From Salegentibacter salarius (GTDB lineage Bacteria > Bacteroidota > Bacteroidia > Flavobacteriales > Flavobacteriaceae), in the NCBI RefSeq assembly GCF_900168265.1, contig NZ_FVZF01000003.1, positions 1-64,000 on the forward strand: DNA of 64,000 nt. The letters are read 5' to 3'. The translations under genes were made by a program, and so were the position numbers. A model generated the notes under the pieces. It saw nothing but the letters and a program-made list of their open reading frames with translations. It did not search any database and was not told where the DNA came from. Every line of letters starts with the position of its first letter. Within the stretch, counting starts at the first letter, position 1. Of this stretch, positions 7,957 through 16,440 are shown in pieces.

Positions 7957-8445
7957 ATGCAATTGCATAAAACGCTGCTGGAAGATGTTGAGGAAGATGA
8001 ATTCGGGCTCATAGCGCTTTATGGTGATTTAGAAGAATATAAGATGGCTTATTTGCTAAATAAGTATCTAAAACTTCAATTAAAAAGAGAACGTAGGGAT
8101 TTAGACTTCAACCATAAATCGGTAAAAGCTTACTACGCTCATTATTCCTTTAAAGACCTGAAAAATTTCAGATCTTATCACCTGGTAGCCAACAAATTTA
8201 AAGGAGAATCCAAAAAAATATTAAGTGCGGGTTCTTTATTTGAAGAAGAAGAAGTTAGACCCTTACAGGTAAACCTGGTACCTGAATATAAAAAGGTAGA
8301 TTTCTTTCTTAAGATAGATGAGGAACTTAATCAAAAAGACCTCAATTTGCTCGTTAACGCCATAAGCCAGATACCGCAGGTTAGAGCAGTTTATAAAATT
8401 GATACAGATTTATTAAAATCCAAACAAAATTTAATTTTTGAATAA
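7957..8445 (+). CDS. IPExxxVDY family protein
   Basis: Member of a small family known from Bacteroidota and named for a conserved segment; here it reads VPEYKKVDFFLKI (about 109-121). The biochemical role is not known. The protein is 162 residues, highly charged, with no signal peptide or membrane segment, so cytoplasmic. Start taken at MQLHKTLL. Its TAA stop overlaps the pyk ATG by one base (TAATG), so it is translated together with pyruvate kinase, as is common for this family; a link to central carbon metabolism is only an inference from that. Confidence 0.85.
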   Translation: MQLHKTLLEDVEEDEFGLIALYGDLEEYKMAYLLNKYLKLQLKRERRDLDFNHKSVKAYYAHYSFKDLKNFRSYHLVANKFKGESKKILSAGSLFEEEEVRPLQVNLVPEYKKVDFFLKIDEELNQKDLNLLVNAISQIPQVRAVYKIDTDLLKSKQNLIFE

Positions 8446-9875
8446 TGCCAACAAATAAGAAAACTAAAATAGTTGCAACCCTAGGACCGGCAACTAGTTC
8501 CAAAGAAACTTTAGATAAAATGCTCCAGGCCGGGGTAAACGTTTTTAGAGTGAACTTTTCCCACGCTAATTATGACGATGTAAAAGAACGCATCCAAATG
8601 ATTAGAGACCTGAATAAGGAAAAAGGCTATAATGCCGCGATTTTGGGAGATTTACAAGGCCCAAAGCTTCGTGTTGGAGTGATGAAAGATGAAGTGGTTG
8701 TAGCTGAAGGTGATGAGATCGTTTTTGCCACAGGAAAGGAATTTAAAGGAACTGCAGAACGCGTTTATATGAATTACGAAACTTTTCCGCAAGATGTATC
8801 TGCGGGAGAGCGTATTCTTTTAGACGATGGAAAACTTATTTTTGAGGTAGTAAGTTCTAATAAAAAAGATGAAGTTAAAACTCGCGTAATTCAGGGTGGA
8901 CCTTTAAAGTCTAAGAAAGGTGTAAACCTTCCAAATACTAATATTTCACTTCCTGCTTTAACTGAAAAGGATGTGAAAGATGCGATTTTTGCTTGTGAGA
9001 TGCAGGTAGACTGGATGGCTCTTTCTTTTGTGCGTCACGCCGAGGATTTAAAAGAGCTTCAGGATTTAATTAAGAAGCACAGCGAATATAAAATCCCAAT
9101 CATAGCCAAAATTGAAAAGCCGGAAGGTGTGGCCAACATCGATAAGATCGTGGCTTACTGTGATGGTTTAATGGTGGCTCGTGGAGATTTAGGAGTAGAA
9201 ATTCCTGCTCAGGAAGTTCCACTTATTCAGAAGAAATTGGTACTTACGGCTAAAAAAGCCAGAATTCCGGTAATTATCGCTACCCAAATGATGGAAACCA
9301 TGATCACAAGCCTTACCCCAACCAGGGCAGAGGTTAATGATGTGGCAAACTCTGTTATGGATGGAGCAGATGCGGTAATGCTTAGTGGAGAAACTTCAGT
9401 AGGGCAGTACCCGGTGCAGGTTATTCAAAAAATGGCTCAAATTTTAGAAAGTGTAGAGAACTCGCCTTTGATTAAAGTTCCTCACGATCCGCCACACGTT
9501 CGTACCAAGCGCTACATTACAAAAGCAGTTTGTTATCACGCGGCGCATATGGCTAATGAAATTAAAGCCAAAGCTATTTGTACTTTAACCAATAGTGGGT
9601 ACACCGCATTCCAGATCTCAGCCTGGAGACCGGAAGCGCATATTTTGGTGTTTACATCAAATAATAGAATCTTATCGCAGCTTAGTTTGCTTTGGGGTGT
9701 GAAAGCCTTTCATTACGACAGGTTTGTAAGTACCGATGAAACTATTGATGATATTAACAGAATTGCAAAAGAGAAAAAGTTCGTTGAAACGGGAGATTTT
9801 GCCATTAACCTGGCAGCAATGCCAATTGGTGAAAAAGGTATGGTAAACACTTTAAGAGTTTCTGAAATAGAATAA
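8445..9875 (+). CDS. pyk: Pyruvate kinase
   Basis: Last step of glycolysis: phosphoenolpyruvate plus ADP to pyruvate plus ATP. Landmarks are KIVATLGPATSS at the N-terminus with VFRVNFSHANYDD, the active-site signature IIAKIEKPEGVANID with its catalytic Lys, VARGDLGVEIPAQEVP, and ATQMMETMITSLTPTRAEVNDVAN (split here into shorter recognisable parts such as ATQMMETM and PTRAEVNDVAN). 476 residues is the normal bacterial length, with the C-terminal regulatory domain present. Coupled to the IPExxxVDY gene by a one-base overlap; followed by a strong terminator. Confidence 0.97.
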   Translation: MPTNKKTKIVATLGPATSSKETLDKMLQAGVNVFRVNFSHANYDDVKERIQMIRDLNKEKGYNAAILGDLQGPKLRVGVMKDEVVVAEGDEIVFATGKEFKGTAERVYMNYETFPQDVSAGERILLDDGKLIFEVVSSNKKDEVKTRVIQGGPLKSKKGVNLPNTNISLPALTEKDVKDAIFACEMQVDWMALSFVRHAEDLKELQDLIKKHSEYKIPIIAKIEKPEGVANIDKIVAYCDGLMVARGDLGVEIPAQEVPLIQKKLVLTAKKARIPVIIATQMMETMITSLTPTRAEVNDVANSVMDGADAVMLSGETSVGQYPVQVIQKMAQILESVENSPLIKVPHDPPHVRTKRYITKAVCYHAAHMANEIKAKAICTLTNSGYTAFQISAWRPEAHILVFTSNNRILSQLSLLWGVKAFHYDRFVSTDETIDDINRIAKEKKFVETGDFAINLAAMPIGEKGMVNTLRVSEIE

Positions 9876-9895
9876 TTTATATTTTTATAAAGACT

Positions 9896-9942
9896 AAGCC
9901 ACGAATACACAATTAGTGAATTCGTGGCGTTTTTATTTTAAA
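9896..9942 (+). terminator. Terminator of pyk
   Basis: Stem GCCACGAAT / ATTCGTGGC around a 13-base loop (9898-9928) followed by GTTTTTATTTT on the plus strand. Confidence 0.75.
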
Positions 9943-9952
9943 AACTTTCTCA

Positions 9953-10003
9953 CGTCATCCTGAACTGGTTTCAGAGCCTGCCCCGATTCTTTATCGGGGA
10001 TCT
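9953..10003. repeat. REP-like hairpin repeat in the pyk-dinB convergent gap
   Basis: CGTCATCCTGAACTGGTTTCAG, shared with sites at 25747, 26429 and 60968, directly followed by CCCCGATTCTTTATCGGGG, a separate hairpin. This copy has lost part of the compensating outer stem (AGCC follows CAG). Confidence 0.6.
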
Positions 10004-10023
10004 AAAAATAAAAAGTTTCTATT

Positions 10024-11127
10024 TTAAAATTCAAACTTCAACTGCACTTCAATTTCCTTTTCCTCTTTTGGTTTCTTTTCGCTTTTATCGGTATTTAAGT
10101 TTGAAAGCGAAATTCCCAAAAGTCGAACCGAATCTTTCATTTTTTCCTGGTATAATAATTCCCTGGCATTTTCCAGGATCAATTCTTTGCTGGAAATATA
10201 GAACGAAACAGTTTTACTGCGGGTTTGTAAAGTAAAATCGCTGTATTTTATCTTCAGGGTAATAGTTTTACCGGCAACCTTGCTCTTTTTGAGTCGGCGT
10301 TCTATTTCTTCGGCGATATTTTCCAGTCTCTCCAGCATAAAAATTTCTGAAGAGATATTTTCATTAAAAGTGCGTTCGGCACCAAGGGATTTTCGTATTC
10401 GGTTTGGTTTTACTTCGCTTAAATGAATGCCGCGAACCACATTAAAATAATGCGCACCACTTTTCCCGAATTTTTCGGTTAGATAATCCAGGCTTTTGGT
10501 TTTTAGGTCTTTTCCGGTAAAAATACCCAGCATATACATTTTCTCTGCAGTCACCTTTCCCACACCGTGAAATTTTCGGATATCCAAAACCTCTAAAAAC
10601 TCTTCAACTTCTTCAGGATTTACCGTTTTCTGTCCGTTGGGCTTATTAAAATCACTGGCTATTTTTGCAATAAACTTGTTGATAGAAATTCCTGCCGAAG
10701 CATTTAAGCCAGTTTTTTCTTTAATTTTCTCCCGTATTTCTTTTGCGATAAGGCTTGCACTGGGATTTCCCTTTTTATTTTCGGTAACGTCCAGGTAAGC
10801 CTCATCTAAAGAAAGCGGTTCCACCAGGTCGGTATATTCATAAAATATTTCCCTTATGCGTTGCGAGATTTCGCGGTAACGGTCAAAACGGGTTTTTACA
10901 AATATTAGATGCGGGCAATTGCGTTTGGCAATCACGCTGCTCATAGCGCTTTTAACGCCGTATTTACGCGCTTCGTAGCTTGCTGCGCTAACTACACCTC
11001 TTTCTGAACTTCCGCCCACCGCAATGGCCTTACCGCGTAATTCGGGATTGTCCAGTTGTTCTACCGAGGCATAGAATGCATCCATATCTATATGAATGAT
11101 TTTGCGAAGTGGAAGTTCTTGATTCAC
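10024..11127 (-). CDS. dinB: DNA polymerase IV (Y-family)
   Basis: Error-prone translesion polymerase. The first metal site is in IIHIDMDAFYASVEQ (Asp14, Asp16) and the second in SLDEAYLDV (Asp108, Glu109); the little-finger domain follows and the C-terminus ends VQLKFEF, which fits a beta-clamp binding tail (QLxxF type). 367 residues is normal. The start is GTG (MNQELPLRK); no earlier ATG. An imperfect 21-23 bp inverted repeat begins ten bases upstream of the start (11137-11194). No LexA box was recognised. Confidence 0.95.
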   Translation of the reverse strand: MNQELPLRKIIHIDMDAFYASVEQLDNPELRGKAIAVGGSSERGVVSAASYEARKYGVKSAMSSVIAKRNCPHLIFVKTRFDRYREISQRIREIFYEYTDLVEPLSLDEAYLDVTENKKGNPSASLIAKEIREKIKEKTGLNASAGISINKFIAKIASDFNKPNGQKTVNPEEVEEFLEVLDIRKFHGVGKVTAEKMYMLGIFTGKDLKTKSLDYLTEKFGKSGAHYFNVVRGIHLSEVKPNRIRKSLGAERTFNENISSEIFMLERLENIAEEIERRLKKSKVAGKTITLKIKYSDFTLQTRSKTVSFYISSKELILENARELLYQEKMKDSVRLLGISLSNLNTDKSEKKPKEEKEIEVQLKFEF

Positions 11128-11507
11128 TTTACAAAGTTAGTGAAACTTCAATTTGCCAAGACAAGGGCGCAGGCAAATTGAATAGTTTCACTAATCCCGG
11201 CGCAGGCCGGGATCCCTTTATCCAAAATCAGGTTCAAGTTGATTCGCTTTTATTGCAAAGATTATAATTGTTGCCATGACAAAGGGGCAGGCCGGGATCT
11301 CTTTTTAAAAACTAACTGTATGGCGAATTCTTATATGTTAAGGATTAATATGAGGTCAACTCCAAACCTTGTAAATCCTAACTTAGGTAAGCTTCTTAAA
11401 ATTTAGTTACGGTTCATAGTGGGACGGGTTATTTTGTTTATATTCTTTACTGAAAGCTAATATTGTTAAACAAACAATTATTAACCGATCAAAAAAAATA
11501 AAAGATA
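11128..11507. other. Divergent gap between dinB and the NAD-binding gene
   Basis: No gene supported. Contains a long inverted repeat (11137-11194), the hairpin ATCCCGGCGCAGGCCGGGAT (11194-11213), a related half-site GGGGCAGGCCGGGATCTC (about 11284-11301) and AT-rich DNA that should hold the promoters of both flanking genes. I could not pick a convincing TAnnTTTG box. Confidence 0.6.
11137..11213. repeat. Inverted repeat and GGCCGGGAT hairpin upstream of dinB
   Basis: Arms TTAGTGAAACTTCAATTTGCC (11137-11157) and its complement with a two-base bulge (11172-11194), loop AAGACAAGGGCGCA, then ATCCCGG-CGCAGG-CCGGGAT. Both loops contain GCGCAGG. It looks like a mobile-type palindromic repeat that landed in the dinB 5' region. 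Confidence 0.65.
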
Positions 11508-12173
11508 ATGCCAAAAACAGCTATAATTTTAGGAGCTACCGGCCTTACCGGTGGGATGTTACTTCAGCAATTACTGGATGACGATAGGTATGAAAAGATC
11601 AAACTCTTCTCAAGAAATTCGGTGAAAATTGAAGATCCTAAGCTCGAGGAACATTTAATAGACCTTTTTAAACTGGAAGAGCACAAAGATAAGTTTACAG
11701 CAGATGAGGTTTTTTGTTGCGTAGGTACTACTAAAAGCAAAACTCCAGATCATGAAACCTATACCAAGATAGACCGTGGGATCCCAATTGCTGCCGCGAA
11801 ACTGTGTAAAGAAAATAATATAGAAACTTTTCTTGTGGTTTCTGCGCTTGGGGCTAACCCTAAAAGTCGCGTGTTTTATAACCGGACCAAGGGTAAGATG
11901 GAACAGGAAGTTTTAGATCAGGAAATAAAACATACTTATATTCTACAACCTTCCCTTATTACCGGCGAGCGGAAGGAAAGCAGGAGTTTTGAAAAAGTAG
12001 GAAAAATAATGTTGAATTTCATCAATCCTTTTTTCCTTGGAACTTTAAGAAAATACAAATCTATTTCAGCTGAAAGTATTGCCAAAGCAATGGTAGCCAT
12101 TGCCAATTCACCCGAGTTGGACGTGCAAAGAATCCCTTCAGACGAAATTAAAAACATAGCACATAATAACTAG
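11508..12173 (+). CDS. NAD(P)-binding Rossmann-fold protein (HTATIP2-like)
   Basis: Single Rossmann domain of the atypical short-chain dehydrogenase group. The dinucleotide site is AIILGATGLTGGMLLQQLL at the N-terminus; VFCCVGTTKSKTPD and FLVVSALGANPKS follow, and YNRTKGKMEQEVL holds the Tyr...Lys pair expected in this fold. 221 residues. The resemblance is to the HTATIP2/YbjT-like proteins whose natural substrate is not settled, so I assign only a nucleotide-dependent oxidoreductase. The next gene begins directly after its stop codon, so they are cotranscribed. Confidence 0.75.
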   Translation: MPKTAIILGATGLTGGMLLQQLLDDDRYEKIKLFSRNSVKIEDPKLEEHLIDLFKLEEHKDKFTADEVFCCVGTTKSKTPDHETYTKIDRGIPIAAAKLCKENNIETFLVVSALGANPKSRVFYNRTKGKMEQEVLDQEIKHTYILQPSLITGERKESRSFEKVGKIMLNFINPFFLGTLRKYKSISAESIAKAMVAIANSPELDVQRIPSDEIKNIAHNN

Positions 12174-12641
12174 ATGCAGGAAATTGAACGAAAATTCCTT
12201 GTAGTTTCAGAGGATTTTAAAAAAGAGGCTTTTAAGAATTTCAGTATAAAACAAGGATTTTTAAATACCCATCCAGAGCGAACTGTTCGTTTAAGGATTA
12301 CCGGTGATAAAGCTTTTATAACCATTAAAGGGAAATCTTCTAAAAACGGATTATCCCGTTTTGAGTGGGAAAAGGAAATTGATGTAAAAGAAGCAGAAGC
12401 GCTATTTGAACTTTGTGAACCCGGAATTATAGAGAAAACCCGGTATTTGGTAAAAGCAGAAGATTTTGTGTTTGAAATTGACGAATTTTATGGTGAGAAC
12501 GAAGGCTTAAAGGTGGCAGAAATCGAACTCAATAAAGAAACCGATACCTTTGAAAAGCCCCAGTGGCTCGGAACAGAAGTAACCGGGGAAATAAAATATT
12601 ACAATTCGCAACTAAGTAAAAACCCTTTTAAAGACTGGTAA
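12174..12641 (+). CDS. CYTH-domain protein (triphosphate hydrolase type)
   Basis: Belongs to the CYTH/triphosphate tunnel metalloenzyme fold, which binds triphosphates and divalent metals; bacterial single-domain members are mostly inorganic triphosphatases rather than cyclases. The defining EIERKFLV motif is at residues 3-10; TVRLRI, FITIKGKSS, FEWEKEI and the acidic VFEIDEFYGENEGLKVAEIE strands complete the tunnel. 155 residues is typical. It abuts the upstream Rossmann-fold gene with no gap. The exact substrate cannot be seen. Confidence 0.88.
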   Translation: MQEIERKFLVVSEDFKKEAFKNFSIKQGFLNTHPERTVRLRITGDKAFITIKGKSSKNGLSRFEWEKEIDVKEAEALFELCEPGIIEKTRYLVKAEDFVFEIDEFYGENEGLKVAEIELNKETDTFEKPQWLGTEVTGEIKYYNSQLSKNPFKDW

Positions 12642-12650
12642 TTCTAAAGA

Positions 12651-13151
12651 ATGAAAAAACTAATTTTTATACTCGTTTTTCCTCTATTATTAATTTCCTG
12701 TAAAGATATTCCCGAGCAGGAACGAGGCATCCCTGGTCCCGAAAAAGTTGCGGTAGAAAAACCTAAAATGAATATTGATTCCGTAGAAAATGATCTAAAG
12801 GAAAAGGGCTATCAAACTTTTAGATATAAAGACGGCGATACCACTTATTTAATGCAACAATATTATATGGTTTTTCTAAAGAGTGGTGCCAATAGAAGTC
12901 AGGATTCTACTGAAGCTGCTCGTTTGCAGAAGGAACACCTGGCCTATTTAAGCCGGATGGCTGAAGAAGGTTATGCCAGCTTAATTGGACCCTTTGGTGG
13001 CGACGGTGATATTCGTGGAATTGCGGTTTATAATACCGCAACCCTGGAAGAAGCTGACAGTTTGGCCAGGCAGGATCCTATGGTAAAAGCCGGTAGACTG
13101 AAAGTTGAAGTTAATCCCTGGTGGACCGCAAAAGGGGGAAAACTGAACTAG
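12651..13151 (+). CDS. YCII-related lipoprotein
   Basis: Signal peptide with lipobox LLLISCK (Cys about residue 17), so a lipid-anchored envelope protein. The mature part, from YYMVFLKSGANRSQDS to DPMVKAGRLKVEVNPWW, follows the YCII/YciI pattern: a short ferredoxin-like domain with MVFLKSG, a central KEHLAYLSRMAEEG helix and a GPFGGDGDIRGIAVY strand. YciI-like proteins are poorly understood; some are small hydrolases. Possession of an export signal is less common for the family. 166 residues; nine bases after the CYTH gene. Confidence 0.7.
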   Translation: MKKLIFILVFPLLLISCKDIPEQERGIPGPEKVAVEKPKMNIDSVENDLKEKGYQTFRYKDGDTTYLMQQYYMVFLKSGANRSQDSTEAARLQKEHLAYLSRMAEEGYASLIGPFGGDGDIRGIAVYNTATLEEADSLARQDPMVKAGRLKVEVNPWWTAKGGKLN

Positions 13152-13185
13152 AGTTAAGCAAACAGAAATTTTAAATATTTGAATT

Positions 13186-13467
13186 ATGAAGATTGAGCAA
13201 ATTGATGAGGTAACCAAAGGATTTTTTCAAGTTTTAGAGGATGAAACACAAGCCGGGAAGATAGAATATACCTGGGCTGGGAAGAGTAAATTTATAATAG
13301 ATCATACTGAAGTTGATCCTGAATTTAAAGGTAAAGGTGTTGGGAAGAAGATGGTGAGAGCAACGGTAGATTTTGCAAAAGAAAATAAACTAAAAGTGAT
13401 TCCACTATGTCCTTTTGCTAAAAGCGTGATAGAAAAAACCCCTGAATTTCAGGAAGTGCTTGCTTAA
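13186..13467 (+). CDS. Small GNAT-fold acetyltransferase (YjdJ type)
   Basis: 93-residue minimal GNAT protein. The acyl-CoA binding segment is FIIDHTEVDPEFKGKGVGKK followed by MVRATVDFAKENKLKVIPLCPFAKSVIEKTPEF; the final CPFAKSVIEK pattern is the hallmark of the small YjdJ/GTLF3A-like (NATD1) group. Substrate unknown. Probably part of the run of small genes starting at 11508. Confidence 0.85.
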   Translation: MKIEQIDEVTKGFFQVLEDETQAGKIEYTWAGKSKFIIDHTEVDPEFKGKGVGKKMVRATVDFAKENKLKVIPLCPFAKSVIEKTPEFQEVLA

Positions 13468-13484
13468 TTTTTAATTCAGTAATT

Positions 13485-14411
13485 ATGGAAAAATTCTCAC
13501 TTCCCGATTTAAGATATGTAGGTTTCGAAAAAGAGAAACTCACACTTCACCTTTTTCTGCAGGTAGTGGGAAAGATCAGGATGAAGCTTTCGCCTAGAAA
13601 AAATCACTGGTGGTATATAACTCATTACCTCAATCAACATGGGTTTACCACTGGCGCTATTTCTTATAACAATGGGTTTAGCAGTTTTTCTATAGATTTT
13701 AATTTTATTAAGCATCAACTGGAAATAGCAACAAGCGAAGGGGATTTTGAGCTTGTAAAGCTTGAAAGTGGATTAAGCATTTCCGATTTTTATAAAGAAG
13801 TTTTTACGATTTTAAAATCATTGAAAATAGAGGTAAATATTGTTGACAAGCCTTTTGATCTGGGTATCGATAAGAAATTTTCAGACATTTCTGAAATCCA
13901 TCAATACGATAAATCTTGTGCTGAAAAACTTTGGAAAAGCCTGTTATGGACAGACGGAGTTTTTAAAGAATTTAGCGGAAGATTTTACGGAAAAACCTGT
14001 CCGGTGCATTTATACTGGCATTCTATGGATCTTGCCGTTACCAGGTTTTCGGGCAAAAAAGCTCCAAAAATGCCTGCTGAAGCCAGACTTTCAGACAAAG
14101 ATGCTTATACTCACGAATGTATAAGCTTCGGTTTTTGGCCGGGTGATGACAAAGTGCAGGAGCCGGCATTTTATTCCTATACTTTTCCTAATCCTGAAGG
14201 TTTGGAAAGTCAAGAACTTCAACCTAAATCTGCAAGTTGGGAAATGAACAACGGCAGCCCCATGGCTATTCTAACTTATGCTAATCTTAGAGAAGAAGAA
14301 AATCCAAGAAAGGCTTTACTGGATTTTATGGAAAGTGCTTACCAGGCCGGTGCTGAGCTTGCAGGATGGCCAATTGAAGACTTAAAAGTGCCAGATCTCG
14401 ATAAACTGTAG
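13485..14411 (+). CDS. DUF5996 family protein
   Basis: Uncharacterised family recognised by the N-terminal TLHLFLQVVGKIRMKLSPRK followed by NHWWYITHYL, and further on the SMDLAVTRFSGKKAP and ECISFGFWPGDDKVQEPAFYSY blocks, which are aromatic and His-rich. 308 residues, no signal peptide or membrane segment. The reaction is unknown. Last gene of the plus-strand run before a REP-bearing convergent gap. Confidence 0.75.
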   Translation: MEKFSLPDLRYVGFEKEKLTLHLFLQVVGKIRMKLSPRKNHWWYITHYLNQHGFTTGAISYNNGFSSFSIDFNFIKHQLEIATSEGDFELVKLESGLSISDFYKEVFTILKSLKIEVNIVDKPFDLGIDKKFSDISEIHQYDKSCAEKLWKSLLWTDGVFKEFSGRFYGKTCPVHLYWHSMDLAVTRFSGKKAPKMPAEARLSDKDAYTHECISFGFWPGDDKVQEPAFYSYTFPNPEGLESQELQPKSASWEMNNGSPMAILTYANLREEENPRKALLDFMESAYQAGAELAGWPIEDLKVPDLDKL

Positions 14412-14436
14412 AAGGTAAAATGCTAATTATAATACA

Positions 14437-14546
14437 TCATTGCGAACCCGTTTTTGGTTGAAGCAATCTGTTTTCAGCAAGATAATATTTTCTGAAATAG
14501 ATCTTATAATTCAATAGATTGCCACAGATCCGGCCTCGCAATGACG
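14437..14546. repeat. CATTGCG...CGCAATGA inverted repeat in a convergent gap
   Basis: Outer arms TCATTGCGA and CTCGCAATGACGA enclose GAAGCAATCTG / AGATTGCCACAGA-type inner arms. This is the widespread Bacteroidota REP style (CATTGCGAGG...CGCAATGACG). Lies between the DUF5996 and thioredoxin stop codons. Confidence 0.6.
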
Positions 14547-14552
14547 AACTTC

Positions 14553-14582
14553 TTTACTCGATAAAGATTAAATGTTCCGGCG
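14553..14582. repeat. Degenerate copy of the TTACTCGATAA repeat
   Basis: TTACTCGATAAAGATTAAATG lacks part of the palindromic core seen at 1079 but keeps the ATTAAAT tail; it follows the REP at 14437. Confidence 0.45.
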
Positions 14583-14590
14583 TTATTTAA

Positions 14591-14890
14591 TTATGATTTA
14601 GAATTGATCACTTCAATAATTTCTGCCTTTTGCAAAACTCCAGATTGTCTCCAAAGTTGTTGCCCGTTTTTAAATAAAATCATAGTAGGCACACCACGCA
14701 CCTGATATTTTCCTGCCAACTCCTGGTTTTTATCTACATCTATCTTTACGATTTTTACTGCATCGCCTAATTCGGCTTTTACCTCTTTTAGAATTGGAGC
14801 CAATGTTTTACAAGGCCCACACCAATCGGCATGAAAGTCTACTAAAACGGCTATTTCATCTTTTATAATTTCGCTAAAATTGCTTTTCAT
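14591..14890 (-). CDS. Thioredoxin family protein
   Basis: Cytoplasmic dithiol-disulfide oxidoreductase. The active site WCGPCK is at residues 23-28, within VDFHADWCGPCKTLAPILKE, and the cis-proline is in VRGVPTMILF. 99 residues is slightly shorter than E. coli TrxA. The ATG at 14890 (MKSNFSEI) is preferred to longer in-frame starts because a TAACTTTA promoter-like box lies at 14912-14919. Monocistronic. It may be TrxA or an accessory thioredoxin, so no symbol is given. Confidence 0.9.
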   Translation of the reverse strand: MKSNFSEIIKDEIAVLVDFHADWCGPCKTLAPILKEVKAELGDAVKIVKIDVDKNQELAGKYQVRGVPTMILFKNGQQLWRQSGVLQKAEIIEVINSKS

Positions 14891-14911
14891 AATAATTAAA
14901 TTAAGCTTTCT

Positions 14912-14919
14912 TAAAGTTA
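14912..14919 (-). promoter_or_regulatory. Probable promoter box TAACTTTA of the thioredoxin gene
   Basis: One mismatch to TAnnTTTG on the minus strand, 22 bases from the chosen ATG; used to set that start. Confidence 0.4.
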
Positions 14920-14959
14920 CTGAATTTCCTGCTTTAGTCGAAAATAAATTGCTCTTCCA

Positions 14960-14996
14960 ACAAAAAACAGCCACGAAATAAAATTCCGTGGCTGCC
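14960..14996 (-). terminator. Terminator of the RND efflux operon
   Basis: Stem CAGCCACG-G-AAT / ATT-T-CGTGGCTG on the minus strand followed by TTTTTTGTT. The single variable pair is G-U on the minus strand but A-C on the plus strand, so the hairpin serves minus-strand RNA from the outer membrane factor gene, whose stop codon is 35 bases upstream. Confidence 0.75.
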
Positions 14997-15030
14997 TCTT
15001 CAACAATTAATAAAACAAATTCAACAAAAA

Positions 15031-16440
15031 TTATTGCCAGCCTCCACCAAGGGCTTTATAAAGGTTTACGATGGAATTCAATTTATTGTATTCAGCACTA
15101 ATCAAATTAAGCCTTGAGTTTAGTGCATTTTCCCTGGCAGTTAAAACTTCCAGGTAATTTAGGAGTCCATTATTAAGCAATTCTTCAGAAAAATCTGAAG
15201 CTTTATTATAGGCTTGATATTCGTTTTCTAGAATATTTTTACGTTCTGTACTTGCTTTATAGTTAGAAAGCGCATCAGAAACTTCCCTGCCGGCCACCAG
15301 AATCGCTTGTTTAAAATTTAGCAAGGCTTGTTGCTGTTCTGCCTGTGAAACTTCATACTGCGTTCTTATTTGCCTTTTGTTAATTATAGGTTGTAATAAA
15401 GATGCACCTAAATTAGCAAAGAGAGAGTTTGCGTTTAATAATTTATCTAATTCTAAACTCTGGAAACCTCCCGACGCGGTTAGTGTAAGGGAAGGATAGA
15501 AATTTGCCCTGGCAGCATTAGTAAGCTCAAAAGCATTTATAAGCCCGTACTCTGCGGCGATAACATCTGGCCGGTTTCTAAGCAATTGAGAAGGCACACC
15601 GGTATTAAGTGGGGTGATAATATTCTGCTTAAAAAGCTCGGTTCTTTCTATTTCCTGCGGACCTTCGCCCAGGAGAATAGAAAAAGCATTTTCGAGTAAA
15701 CGAATTTGATTTTTAAGCTGTACCACTAAGGCTTCGGCCGTATGCAATTGGGCCTTGGTTTGCTGTACCCCAACTTCGGTAACATTCCCGGCTGTCTTTA
15801 AAGCTTCGGTAGTTTCCAAACTGCTTTCCCTGTTTTCAAGAGTTTGTTCAGCAATTCTAAGTTGTTCATCCAGGCTCAGCAATTGGTAGTAGTTACTGGC
15901 AATATTGGCAATAAGCTGAGTTTTCACCGCTTTGTGAGCCGCTTCACTTTGTAAATAAGCCGCGGTAAAAGCACGATCGTTACTTCTTATTTTTCCCCAG
16001 ATATCGGCTTCCCAGGAAAGATTTCCGGTTACATCGTATTGGGTAATACTTCCATCAAAGAAAGACCCGAACTGGCTATTTGGAGATAAGATTTGATGGC
16101 TCACAGACGGCCCCGCATTTAAAGTAGGAAAATAGCTTGCTTTCCCCTGTTTTACGTAAGCTTCTGCTGCCAGCATTTGCTGTATGGCAATTCGAATATC
16201 AATATTATTCTCTAGGCCTTCTTTAATATGGTCTTTCAGAATAGGATCGGTAAAAATTTCTTTCCAGGAAATCACCGCCATACTTAGGGAATCCTTCGGA
16301 AGGTTATCTGTTCTATAAAGTTCTTCTGAAATTTCTTCCAGTTCAGGACGTTCGTATTCTTTAGCGGCAAAGCAGGAAACCAGTAAAAATGGTACGGCAC
16401 CCGCAAGCAAAAATTTATATATACTTTTTCTTCTCATCAT
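15031..16440 (-). CDS. RND efflux outer membrane factor (TolC/OprM-like lipoprotein)
   Basis: Outer membrane channel of a tripartite multidrug pump. N-terminal signal with lipobox FLLVSCFAAKEYERPEL, then the duplicated long-helix OEP domains (LPSQLLRNRPDVIAAEYGLI in two shorter recognisable pieces, PSQLLRNRPDV and AEYGLINAFE; FYPSLTLTASGGFQS). 469 residues is normal for the NodT/OprM group. Two adjacent ATGs open the gene; the upstream pump gene's TAA overlaps the first by one base, so the two are coupled. Substrates cannot be inferred. Confidence 0.92.
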   Translation of the reverse strand: MMRRKSIYKFLLAGAVPFLLVSCFAAKEYERPELEEISEELYRTDNLPKDSLSMAVISWKEIFTDPILKDHIKEGLENNIDIRIAIQQMLAAEAYVKQGKASYFPTLNAGPSVSHQILSPNSQFGSFFDGSITQYDVTGNLSWEADIWGKIRSNDRAFTAAYLQSEAAHKAVKTQLIANIASNYYQLLSLDEQLRIAEQTLENRESSLETTEALKTAGNVTEVGVQQTKAQLHTAEALVVQLKNQIRLLENAFSILLGEGPQEIERTELFKQNIITPLNTGVPSQLLRNRPDVIAAEYGLINAFELTNAARANFYPSLTLTASGGFQSLELDKLLNANSLFANLGASLLQPIINKRQIRTQYEVSQAEQQQALLNFKQAILVAGREVSDALSNYKASTERKNILENEYQAYNKASDFSEELLNNGLLNYLEVLTARENALNSRLNLISAEYNKLNSIVNLYKALGGGWQ

